Source: Ophiostoma sp. CBS 140.51 (Eukaryota > Ascomycota > Sordariomycetes > Ophiostomatales > Ophiostomataceae). Taken from it: DNA of 64,000 bases. Where the stretch lies: positions 1 through 64,000 of the forward strand of contig JANSLP010000076.1 of assembly GCA_029298735.1 (NCBI GenBank), read 5' to 3'. This document shows positions 12,634 through 22,626 of the stretch, piece after piece (the first letter of the stretch is position 1; each line of letters starts with the position of its first letter). Position numbers and translations under genes: made by a program. The notes below the pieces were generated by a model. It was not told the origin of the DNA. It was given only the letters and a program-made list of their open reading frames with translations, and ran no database searches.

Positions 12634-12641
12634 TGACGTCA
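12634..12641. promoter_or_regulatory. CRE-like palindrome TGACGTCA
   Basis: A perfect TGACGTCA, the consensus bound by CREB/ATF-type bZIP factors, lies just after a CT-rich tract of roughly 500 bp on the + strand. Its position suggests promoter DNA, but no gene start is recognised within the next 3 kb, so a role is only inferred. Confidence 0.3.
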
Positions 12642-13500
12642 GTGGACATACAGCCGCAACTGCGACGTACTTGTAACAATATCTGCAATGGACAGGAGGG
12701 AATGGACAGGAAGGGAAGGAAGGATTGAGTACGTCTATTTCCATTGCTCTTTCCGCAGAGTGCTTGCATCGCAATTGCTCCTGTCGATCTCAGCCTCATC
12801 CACGCCTGTCGTATCGTTGCTGATCACCCTCAGCGGTTGTTGACCAAGTGCGGACGGTAAATGCAACACTATTAACAGCATGCACGACAGCGTTGCACTG
12901 AGATCTCCCGCAAACCTTCTTTTCCGTGAAATTTTCCGTTGGACAATGCATGAACCGTTGGCTAGGTCTCGCACGACCAGACGAAAAAAGCACAAAAACG
13001 TTTGGCAAGGGCGACTGTCATGGTCTTGCCATTTTTGCTGTGCAAATTCGTATGTGGAAGGAGAAGACAAGGCATCGCCGTTGTGCCTTCCAAAATTATA
13101 TAATTCAGGACACAGGACGCAAAAATGCACGCTTCCATCGTAGTTGCCTTGGATGGACTGTCGGTATTCTTTGGGCTCTTTCCCGATTTTCCCACGCAGC
13201 GAACATCTCGCTACCTGGCGAGCTCGTCTCATCACAACATGCGTCCTTCAATTTGGCCCCCATCCATTTGCATGAACAACAACAACAATGATGCAGCAAA
13301 ATAAGCAAGTCTCGCGCAACGAATCGATCGTGTAAGTCCAGCCGCCGTCTGGCTAAATCTCACTCCTCGCGTCCGTTCTTTGGGCGTCCGACACTTGGAT
13401 CGGTCGACAAATTATGAAACCGAGTGATCCGTTAATTTTTGGCCAATTTTCTAGAAGCGTTCACCACGTTATTACGGGCCGTGGGCAATTGGGCGGCGAG

Positions 13501-16500
13501 CCGTTGAATGCGCATCCATGGGTATCCCAGCGGGCATATCCCCCGGCATCTTCCACTCCCTCCTCCCTCCTCACACATTGATCGTTTCTCGCCTGCCTGT
13601 CTCCCTGTATGCTTGACATTAATTTGCAACGGCTTTTTTTGTTGCTGTGCGTGCAGGAAAAGGCTCACAGGATTCTGACCTGCCCATCAATGTCCGTGCC
13701 CTGGTTAAGCTTTGGCTGTTGAAACACTCTGGGCAGTCGTTTTACGGAGCATGGATTGCTACTTAGCATCACGAATATACCCGCCCAACCAGCCATTTGA
13801 CCTGTTCAACGTCGTATGAGGGGGTGGCTACCACAACAGAGCCCCCCCAAATTCAAACAGAAAACCATATGTCAATTCAGTGTTTGATCGGAGATGTTGT
13901 CCATCCTAGAAATAAACAAAGATGCTCTTCTGTCGATTAAAAAACGTATTTCATTTGGCCGTCCTCCAATCTGAAGCTCGCAGCTTTGATCTTCCTTGAT
14001 TTCCCACCACCGGCTTGACATGCGGAGCCTCCTCGGAACAACGAGTGGCCCGTCTCATCAGTCCCATCTTAATTCGACGGCTGGGACGAAAGCAGGGATC
14101 CGGGCTCGAGATTTTTGGGACGATGTGCGATGTGCGATGCACTGCACATCTGCGCAAGACTTGCAATGCTACCCTCGGGCCCATTTAAGAGTGCGGATGA
14201 GTCTTACATCAGGCTTTTATCAGCAGCAAAATATATGAGCAGCCTTTTATTTTCTACCAAGACCGTCGATAGCCTCTGATACGGTACGCATCTCGTTTAG
14301 ATTGTTTACCATCTTTGGCTGGAACTGGACAGACGGGCTCGTCTTTTGTGACGGCGAGTTTCCGTTCCCAGCTTACCGAACCAGCAAACCTTACCACACC
14401 AGTCTGGTTGATATCGTTTTGGCCTTACCCCTTGGCCGCACGGCATCTTCTCCCCATTCACAACAAGGCCTGTCCTTGTCGATATAAGGAAAAGAATACA
14501 CAACTTTACTTTCTCATCCACCCTGCCTCCACACAATCTTGCCGACTTGATGCTCCGTTTCCAGCCAAGAAAGGCGCGGGTGGTCTAGAGTGCGGAGAGA
14601 ATATATAAAATAACGCTCTGGTAATTATGGCAAGGGTGCGATGCATTAGGCCTCCGTCAGAGTTTCTGCTGAGACAGTTGCTTTACCCATCATAATAACA
14701 TTCACAACCTTCCAACTTGATAGCACACGGAGCTCCGTTCCATTTCACTTTTCAGCAATGACATTAAGAAGGCCCTACAGGTCTGGTATCATATGGCCTA
14801 CGCTTGAAATACTATGGATCGCAGCTAGAAACTCGAAAAATACCTTCTATACGCACCTCCTGCTTCCATTCATCTATATTTTCTGCTCTGAATCCGGGTT
14901 CGGCTGGCCAGCTGCCGTAAATTCGCCTCCCTATAACCACGGCTCGGCTCATAAACAGTCATCTTGAACACTGCAACAGGTAAGCATAGGACATTGTCCA
15001 GTTCTGACTTGTGTTTATAGGTAGCCGCTTAGACGTCACTATACTTACTGTACTATGCCTAAACGTCAATATATATGAAAAAAGCGGCTCTTCTGGGTAT
15101 TGCCTTATCTTCATCCAACAATTACCTAAACATAAACCGCGCATGGAATGTTTACAGGCAGAGCACACGCTTTGGCCCTTCAACCAGCCCCCTTTGCCTC
15201 GCCTCGCCCGTGAGCCGAGCACAAAATTCTGTGCCATTCAACAGCGTGGTCCCATAATGCCTTTCCGAACATCAGAATAATGGTAAGGCAGGGCGAGATG
15301 CGAATTGCCGTTTTGCACATTGGTATGATTCCACGGTCCGGGATCTTCCTATTTGCAAAATAAGTCAAAGGTGTCGAGAACAAAATTGACAAAAGCAAGA
15401 GAAAAAGGCCCGTTTACGAGAATAACCGGTAAAACAAATCAACAAGGCTGCAGGACGGACAAAATAAAAACGATGAATCCACGGGAAAATTGCCTTCTGT
15501 GTCAGCGTCATGTCATTAGAATCGTGATGCGTGTGCTTTGACAAAAAAGACTAAAACAAAAACCAGCTGAGGCCATCGTCTGCCTTGCCATATTGGACAA
15601 TGCGAGCCCGTCCAGCCTGATTGATATTTGTCCCGGGGACAGCGTTCAAGGGTGTTGAAAGCGGCCGCCATGAGTGGTATATACGTGTGTGTCCAAAGAT
15701 GCAAATGGTGGCAGATTAAATATCAATTGAGGCAGCGGGCTCGGGAGGGCCTGCCGAACTGACAACCATCCATTTCGGCTGCCCCTCCACACTCTGCTTG
15801 GCTGCGGGCTGCTTTTGTTCTGTGACGAGATGCGCGATAGAGAATATGGGGCGGCCATGTGCACAGCCGTGAAGTGGCCTTTTCTGGAAGCACACGAAAC
15901 AGACCCCGGTCTTCTAACAGCATAGATGCAAACAATAAAAGAGATACTAATACAGAGGGTCTAGACGGAATCTCGGGGAGGCCGGTTGAGCAAGTTTGCA
16001 AACTTGAACGGAGAACAAGCGGAAGCTACCTGCCGGCTGGGTGTCCGTATCTCGTATCATCATCGTGCACTTGCCAGCAGCCAAGCATCGGGATGAGGTA
16101 GCATACCATGTTTGCAACGAACCAGTTCGCGAATGATCACGACACATTTCGATGCTGGGGTGGTGTCACGACATGATTGTTGGTAATGTTTTGATTTTGA
16201 TTTTATTTGTCTTGTTGAGTTTTGTTTCTGTTTTGACGCTTTAATTTAAGTTTGCAACCACCCGCTCGTCCACACCTTCCGGGCCTCTCCACTGAACGAG
16301 CGCGGTTCTATACCTGATCGTACACATATACACACATATGCTATCATTCCCAATGTATAAAAAAGAAAACAAGTTCGTTTCGCATCCACGAACACCCAAA
16401 ATGAGAGGCACAGACGCGCCACCGTGGTAAAACCAAAAGAACAGCCGATGCCACATGGGCCAGACTCGGCAGCGTATTTCAGTCTCGCTTCTGGCTGTGC

Positions 16501-16516
16501 CAATGCATGCGTACAA
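13501..16516. other. Gene-free block next to MRPS9
   Basis: No supportable gene. Sequence is more balanced in composition than the preceding block. The last few hundred bases, including the T-rich tract near 16,190-16,245, are probably the 3' untranslated region and downstream flank of the minus-strand MRPS9 gene. Confidence 0.6.
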
Positions 16517-17739
16517 CTATCTCTTGACCCACGCAGGCATCTTTCTCGCCTTGACGTGACCAGGCTTCTTGCGCTCCACCGCTCTGGGATCACGCGTAAT
16601 GCAGCCAGCTGGAAAGAAAACAGGCATGTTAGCAAATAATTATAGAAGGCAAGGAAAATTGTTGGACGCCGGCACAGTCGTGCTTCGAGCAAGTTCTGTG
16701 TAAGTATACCTTTCCGCAGTGGTGTCTTGAGCGCAGGCTCGTGGGCCACAAGTCCCTTGGCCACAGCCAGTGTCAGGGCCTCAGCCTGGCCAGTTGTGCC
16801 GCCACCTTCCACCAACGCCCACACGTTGTATTTGTCCATGCGCTCCGTAGCCCGCAGTGCCCACGTGGCGCTCTCGCGGTCGTGAACACGGCCAAATGCG
16901 TTGCTCAGGGTCTTGCCATTGACACGCACCTCGCCGGTGCCCTCGACGACCCACGCACGGGCGACCGACTCCTTACGGCGACCGACGCCCAATGCACGGC
17001 CAAAAGGATCAATCGGTAGCGCCTTGGCCTGGCTGACCTCGGAAGTGACGTCGCGGACATAGGGTTCGACAAACTCGCGGACTGCGCGTGGCTGCAGCTT
17101 CGGGTGGATGCGGTGCAGGCGTCTGACCATGCCCATGAATTGGTGGTACATTGCCAGCTTGACTCTGTCGCCAAACTCTTCCTTGAAGTGCTCAAAGGAC
17201 ATCCAAGCCACGGGCTTCATATCTTCTGCCGGGACTTGTGGCAGCCTGTTGTACCGCCGGAACAGCTCCTGCAAGACGAGCAGGCGGTCGGTAATGGTCT
17301 CGAGGCGGGTGAAGTAGGACGGAGAGGCGGGCACGGCACGCGCAAAGCCGTCCATCTTAGCCTTAGTGGAGTTTGTCAGACTGGCCAGACCCTCCAGCCC
17401 GTCGACGCCATCGGCGGCATTGCCAGTTGGAGAGGTGTTGGCGCCACTTTGTGCAATGTTTGAGATGGAGCCGCCCGTGAGCTCGTCGATGTACGTGTCC
17501 ATGGCCAGATCACTCCCGGCAAGCGATTCGGGAACCATCTCCCTCACAGGACGCTCCGGGCGGTGGTGTTGTAATGAGCGGGTCTGGGTCTGGGCCAATA
17601 TTTGGCTGGCCGCGGCCTTGCTGGCGACATGTGCTGGGCTGACGCGCAGGAGGGAGAATTGCTGATCAAGCTGCAGCCATGGCCGCGAGCAGACGGTGGC
17701 CGCCTTCCGCGACAGGATGCCTGCACGTAAGCTTGCCAT
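16517..17739 (-). CDS. MRPS9: Mitochondrial small-subunit ribosomal protein uS9m
   Basis: Two exons, 17739-16710 and 16608-16517, joined over a 101-bp intron with donor GTATAC; 1122 nt, 373 aa. This is the mitochondrial homologue of bacterial S9, a protein of the small-subunit head whose C-terminal tail reaches towards the tRNA sites. The uS9 domain covers roughly residues 240-373: GRRKESVARAWV, then VNGKTLSNAFGR, then the GGGTTGQAEA signature. After the join it continues LRKAGCITRDPRAVERKKPG and ends in basic VKARKMPAWVKR, the expected uS9 tail. Residues 1-60 are rich in R, S, A and Q with few acidic residues, a typical mitochondrial presequence, and residues 60-240 match the long N-terminal extension seen in fungal orthologues. 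Without splicing the frame would run into unrelated sequence, which is why the second exon was sought. It shares a 733-bp divergent region with the eEF1B-gamma gene. Confidence 0.95.
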
Positions 17740-18472
17740 GGTTGTCAGGTAGTCGTCGGGTTATGGAGAAGACTTTGGAGATTGTTGTCGTCGTTGTCGT
17801 TGTCGTCGCCAGAAGGCGTTCATGCAGCAATGGGGAAAGTAGAGAGTTCCCCCACAGTCGGCAGCTGCTGCAATTGATTCTAATCCGGGCAGGGAAAGAG
17901 AGCTGCTCGTAACAGGCTCCCTGGTCGGGTGGTCGTCGGGTGGTCGTTCGATGGTCGTCTGTCTTTTTCGTGACACCAAAGCCCGCGATGGTCGGCTTTC
18001 TTTGGTTTGCCGTGGTCCAACGTTCAAAAATTCAATTGTGCTAAGCATTTTGCCGCGGTCCTGCCACGTGATATGCCTAGCTCGTCAGCTCGAGGGCGGT
18101 GACCGAAAGGGGAAGGAAGGGTTCTGGGCTGCTGTTGGCCACCTGTGCTCCTGCCAATTTTGCCGTTCCTGTACCAACCGCACTGGCCAATGGCAACGGG
18201 CAGGTCCCACCACTCGCTCGTTTTTCGCCATTTTACTTTGACTTTTTTTTAATGCGTTTTATGAGATTTTTCGCTGAACCCCACTACTCAGGCCCAGCCC
18301 GTCCCTCCTTCCTTGGGCACTTTTTTTGCGACGAGAAAAACTTGTCCTCTGCTTTTCTTTGCTCTTTCCCCCTCTTCCCTCTCTTTCCTTCCTCCTTTCT
18401 TCCCTTCTCCTCTCAACCCCAATCATCACCACCCCCTTTTAAATCGAGTCATCTACCTGCCTCACATTCACC
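17740..18472. promoter_or_regulatory. Divergent promoter region MRPS9 / eEF1B-gamma
   Basis: 733 bp between two start codons transcribed in opposite directions. It contains GTT/GTC triplet runs near 17782-17810, a CCAAT box at 18187-18191 and a CT-rich tract next to the eEF1B-gamma start. No extra gene is seen. Confidence 0.6.
18343..18419 (+). promoter_or_regulatory. Polypyrimidine tract upstream of eEF1B-gamma
   Basis: Nearly uninterrupted C and T for about 77 bases, ending ~50 bases before the start codon. CT blocks next to the transcription start are a known feature of strongly expressed fungal genes, including translation factors. The placement fits core-promoter or leader use. Confidence 0.55.
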
Positions 18473-20384
18473 ATGTCGTTCGGAAAGCTTTACGGTTTCC
18501 TTGTGAGTCTACTCCTGCGTTGAGCCTTTGTGGGCGAGCCTCTTTTTTGGGCTCGATCCTCGCGCTGCGTGTTCTGCTCTTTTGGCTCTTTTGGCGTCTT
18601 GATCTCGCATCTCGACAATCAACAATAGCCTCACTTTTCTTTTTTCTTCTTCTTTTCTTTTGGTTCTTCTTCTCCGTCTTCTTTTCTCTTGCTTTCTTGC
18701 GCCTTGCCTTCTTCTTTCTGCTTTTGCTTTTGCTCTGTCTGTCTTCTGCCTTCCGCCGCTCCTTGTCATGCGAACGTCAGACTGACCACATCTCGCAATC
18801 TGCAGGAGAACCCGCGCACCACGGGCATCCTGGCTGTCGCCAAGGCCAACAACCTCGACATTGAGCTGGTCGAGACCGTCCCTGCCACTGCCTCGGCCGA
18901 CTACAAGAAGATCAACAAGCTGGGCAAGATCCCCACCTTCGTTGGCGCTGACGGCTTCACCCTGTCGGAGTGCATCGCCATCTACGTCTACGGTAAGTTT
19001 TGCGCCTGACTCACGTTTTGTTCTGTTGCTTGCTTTCCTTTCCTCTTTTGTTTGCCTTGCCCCTTTTGTTGCTGCCTGAGGACATATCTGGTAGCAATCC
19101 GACGACCTGCTCGGCGCTTGCATGATGAAATAGACAATCATTTATACAGTTATCCCTGTCTGAATCCTAGTGTTGATATACTCTAACTTCTGATTTTGCG
19201 TCCTTCTTTGTCCCCTTTTCTTCCGTTTTTGTCTATCTTTTTTTGTTGGTCTTGTACCACCTCATTGGGCTGCAGTTTACTGACATCTCGCCTTACAGTC
19301 GCTTCCCAGAACGAGAAGACCACCCTCCTCGGCAAGACCAAGCAGGAGTACGTATCAGAGCCCAATTCTCACCGAAGAGATCAAAGCGATTGCATAGAAC
19401 ACATGCTAACATCACTCCAGCTACGCCAACATCCTGAAGTGGATGTCCTTCTTCAACGCTGAGGTCCTCCCCAAGTTCGGTGACTGGTACGCCCCCCTCC
19501 TGGGCCGTGTCCCCTACAACAAGAAGGCTGTCGACGATGCCTCCAAGGCTGCCTTGAAGGCCCTGAGCGTCGCTGAGGAGCACCTGCTGCACAACACCTT
19601 CCTGGTTGGCGAGCGCATCACCGTTGCCGACATCTTCGGCGCCAGCATCATTGCCCGCGGCCTGCAGCTGATCTTCGGCAAGGCCTGGCGCGCGGAGTTC
19701 CCCAACATCACCCGTTGGTTCACCACCGTCTACAACCAGTCGATCTACTCGAGCGTTGCCCCCGCCGCCGTTTTCAACGATGAGCCCGCCCTGACCAACG
19801 TGCCCCCCAAGAAGGAGGCCGCTCCCAAGAAGGAGGCCCCCAAGGCTGCCCCCAAGGCTGCCGCCGCCGCAGAGGAGGAGGATGCCCCGGCCCCCAAGCC
19901 CAAGCACCCCCTTGAGGCTCTGCCCCGCGCCACCTTTGCTCTGGACGAGTGGAAGCGCCAGTACTCCAACAGCGACACCCCCGCGGCCCTGAAGTGGTTC
20001 TGGGAGAACGTCAAGTTCGACGAGTACTCGATCTGGAAGGTTGAGTACAAGTACAACGACGAGCTGACCATGACTTTCATGTCCAACAACCTAATTGGCG
20101 GCTTCAACAACCGTCTGGAGGGCTCGCGCAAGTACCTCTTCGGCTGCGCCTCTGTCTACGGCGTCAACAACGACTCCGTCATTGAGGGTGCTTTCGTCAT
20201 CCGCGGCGATGACTACCTGCCCGTCTTCGACGTCGCTCCCGACTACGAGAGCTACAGCTTCACCAAGCTGGACCCCGCCAAGGAGGAGGACCGCGCCTAC
20301 GTCGATGCCCAGTGGTCGTGGGAGAAGCCCGTCACCGTCAACGGCAAGGAGTACCCCCACGCCGACGGCAAGGTCTTCAAATAG
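18473..20384 (+). CDS. Translation elongation factor eEF1B gamma subunit
   Basis: Four exons: 18473-18502, 18806-18992, 19299-19347 and 19421-20384; 1230 nt, 409 aa, the usual length. The protein is the structural subunit of the eEF1B complex that recycles eEF1A-GDP in cytosolic translation. It starts MSFGKLYGFL, continues into a glutathione S-transferase N-domain (about 1-80) and C-domain (about 90-205), then a Lys/Ala/Glu-rich linker (KKEAAPKKEAPKAAPKAA, from ~215) and the EF1-gamma C-terminal domain (about 250-409) with LEALPRATFALDEWKRQYSN and FWENVKFDEYSIWKVEY. For exon 3 the donor GTACGT was chosen over the overlapping GTATCA because it gives KTKQDYANILKW in frame. The first two introns are 303 and 306 bp, far longer than others here, while codon use is the most C-biased of the window, as expected for a highly expressed gene. 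Yeast counterparts are TEF4 and CAM1. Confidence 0.96.
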
Positions 20385-20703
20385 ACGCATCGCACTGCAC
20401 CGTGTGGTGAGTGTGGTTGGCTGTTGTGGATAGCTTTAACGGAAACTTGAAATGAAAAAAGGTTGGACTGGGTTGGTCCTGGTACTATATGAATGACGGT
20501 AAAAAAAACAAAGATTACCACGTGTTATGCGAATGTAGCTAGGCTGGGCCAGTACGAATGTTTCCCGACGTATATCATGGTTATCAGGAAGATGAATACA
20601 AAAAAGACCAAATTAATTGCATATGCTGAAACAAAAGCATAGAGCAGGACCAAAAACAACTCGTATGTCGTTCCATTGCAGTGTAATGTAATTAGTGTAC
20701 ATA
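20385..20703. other. Convergent 3' region eEF1B-gamma / HAD protein
   Basis: 319 bp between two stop codons facing each other. AT-rich, consistent with two 3' untranslated regions. No gene seen. Confidence 0.6.
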
Positions 20704-21942
20704 TCATCTTACCTTTGATTGCATAAGGCGCTCCCATTGATATTCCTCTGTATCCTCCCATTTCGGTGCCGGCGGTTTATCTGTCTTCCATTGCTGTTTT
20801 TGCCATTTCCGTGAATTCATTTCCTGGTTGTCCTCCACCTGTCCGCTCGAATCAAAATCTTCTTTACTGGGTTTCTTTTGCGGCGAATTCTTACCGCGTG
20901 ACTTGCCACCCTTTCCCCTGTGTTCACCCTTTCGTTGGAGCGGACTTTGAAAATCATACATATGCTTCTTTCGGAGGCCATTCATGAACCGGAAAGCATC
21001 CTCGCTCTCCGTGACAGCTGGAATATTGACGGTTGGTGGCGTATTGTAGTGGTTCTTTGCCCGGAACGGTTTAATACGCATGTACGCGCTGACGTCTGAC
21101 TGGAAAGCCAGCATGTTGATGTAGTCGTGCACCTCCGTCAGCTCCATGTTGGGCACCGACAGTCCGCCTTCAAACGGGGAGACCTCGATGAGGTTGTACG
21201 GCTCCGAGCGAGCCTTTTCGTACGTGTCGTCGATGAGCACCGTGTTGGCCTGCGACCAGCGGCCACCAGATGCGTAGTCCGGGTGTGTCTTGGCAATCTC
21301 CGGGTCGTTCCAAATGCGTGTCAGGCGCTTGTAGCACATTGTGCGTCTTTCGTAGTCGTCGGGCGTGAGGCCAAATTTGGAGCGGTCCCAGACAAAGGCC
21401 AGCTCGTCCCGTCTCGTCGGGTGGACGAGGTGGTCTACAAAACTGGCCATGTTGTTAAGACGCGCCGACGACCAGAAGCCGAGCCAAAAGTGGGTCATCA
21501 TGTAGTCGATAAACTGAAGCGCATGCGGCCGCGGCACAAAATCTTTGGGACGAGTGCGGGTGTCCCGCCGGAAGATCAATGTGCCATTGAGATCGGAAAT
21601 GATAAGCAACGGCTGTGCCTTTTCGAGCTTTGTCCAATCCTGATTGGCCTGCTGTAGATACTCTTGTGTAGGCTCGGGAATGCCGCCAGACGCCTCGCTG
21701 GGGTCATTGTAGTCGACCTTTAGTGGGCGTATCTGGGGGGGCAACATGCCACCCTTCAACATCTTAGTGTATTTGCTGTTGTTCCGAAATAACGGCTGCT
21801 GGGTAAAGAAAGATCGTATGCTTGGAAATGGGAGTTTGGTGGTTGATGTTCTTGTGATGGAGTCCTCCAAAGGCAAGAGTCGCCCTGTCCTGCTTGCTCC
21901 GAGGAAGCGAGGTGCCGTACGTCTGACAGCCTGAGACGCCAT
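20704..21942 (-). CDS. FCP1-like HAD-family protein with DLNGT motif, probably mitochondrial
   Basis: Single exon, 412 aa. Residues ~110-290 form an FCP1 homology (NLI-interacting factor type) HAD fold: motif I IISDLNGTLIFR at about 117-121, motif II in LGFWSSARLNNM, and the motif III region ANTVLIDDTYEKARSEPYN. Typical members have DLDGT, where the second Asp acts as acid/base; here it is Asn, so classical phosphatase chemistry is doubtful. I recall filamentous ascomycete relatives that also read DLNGT, so this may be a family trait and not a defect. Residues 1-45 are rich in R, S and T with almost no acidic residues, suggesting a mitochondrial presequence, but no TIM50-like membrane segment is seen. 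The C-terminal ~90 residues are charged and disordered. The last codons overlap a donor-like AAAG|GTAAGA, so a further short exon is possible. Confidence 0.8.
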   Translation of the reverse strand: MASQAVRRTAPRFLGASRTGRLLPLEDSITRTSTTKLPFPSIRSFFTQQPLFRNNSKYTKMLKGGMLPPQIRPLKVDYNDPSEASGGIPEPTQEYLQQANQDWTKLEKAQPLLIISDLNGTLIFRRDTRTRPKDFVPRPHALQFIDYMMTHFWLGFWSSARLNNMASFVDHLVHPTRRDELAFVWDRSKFGLTPDDYERRTMCYKRLTRIWNDPEIAKTHPDYASGGRWSQANTVLIDDTYEKARSEPYNLIEVSPFEGGLSVPNMELTEVHDYINMLAFQSDVSAYMRIKPFRAKNHYNTPPTVNIPAVTESEDAFRFMNGLRKKHMYDFQSPLQRKGEHRGKGGKSRGKNSPQKKPSKEDFDSSGQVEDNQEMNSRKWQKQQWKTDKPPAPKWEDTEEYQWERLMQSKVR

Positions 21943-22626
21943 AGACCAGCTCTTGAAGACGCCTGGTGAAGCAAATGCAGCCCCCCAAGTCGCGAAGGAA
22001 ACGAGGCCAGCTGGGTGTTTGGATGTTCTGATGCGGTTTGATTGGGTTTGGGATGCTTTTGAGATGGTCGTAGTTAAAGAGGAAGACTGGCCTGATTTGC
22101 TTGGCGGCCGTGTTAAAAGCTCACTGGTGTAGGTAAGTGTGAATTGGGAGTGGGATAGCGAATGCCAAATATGAAATTGGGTAATATTAATATCAAAAGC
22201 ATCAAAAAGTTGGAGATTTTAGTAGTACTTTTTGGAACACGCCAGAGCCTCGTTGCTTCTTGGTTTGGCCGGCCGTGATTGGCTGGTGGGGCCAGGCTGC
22301 GTGAAAATTGCTGCAAGAAAAAAGTCAAAAATCAACACTAGCGACGCCGTTTCCTTCCTTTTTCACACCTTCAGCCTTTTCTCATATTCAACAACGAAAT
22401 TTCACTCTCAAATTAGCAAGAGCCTGTAGGTTTTGTCTTTACTCCTTCCCTTGTGAGAAATCCAAACCTCGAAAAAGAAAACAGCCAGGAGCGACAGCGA
22501 GAACTATTCCCCATCACAAACAACAGCCTAAGGCCAGCCTTCTCTATTACTACATACACCCTCAATCTCATCCATCCTCCCTCAACACCACTCACCAACA
22601 CTACACACCACACCACACCTTCAACA
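21943..22626. promoter_or_regulatory. Divergent promoter region HAD protein / RRP36
   Basis: 684 bp between opposite start codons. The part near RRP36 is rich in C, A and T with repeated CACC/CCA motifs, typical of a fungal 5' leader. The RRP36 frame stays open through it to 22453 but the translation is low in complexity and unlike the family. Confidence 0.55.

Larger units (their letters stand above)
9601..13500. other. Gene-free block, centre of the 12.7-kb gap
   Basis: No supportable gene on either strand. It contains two small hairpins (9674-9718), an 18-bp palindrome (10276-10293), an AAAAG-type microsatellite (about 11208-11234), a run of 16 T (11706-11721), a long CT-rich tract on the + strand (about 12,120-12,620) and a palindromic TGACGTCA (12634-12641). 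Open frames here are short and have no family resemblance. The CT tract followed by TGACGTCA looks like fungal promoter or leader sequence, but no downstream coding exon could be identified. Confidence 0.55.

Noticed and set aside
12735..13235. Minus-strand open frame of 166 codons
   Set aside because: No domain pattern and no supporting exon chain; not distinguishable from chance.
19293..19907. Gly/Leu-rich frame antisense to eEF1B-gamma
   Set aside because: Artefact of C-ending codons and the KKEA/PKAA linker read in reverse.
22453..22626. 58-codon N-terminal extension of RRP36
   Set aside because: The sequence looks like a CA/CT-rich leader; the family begins at the ATG at 22627.
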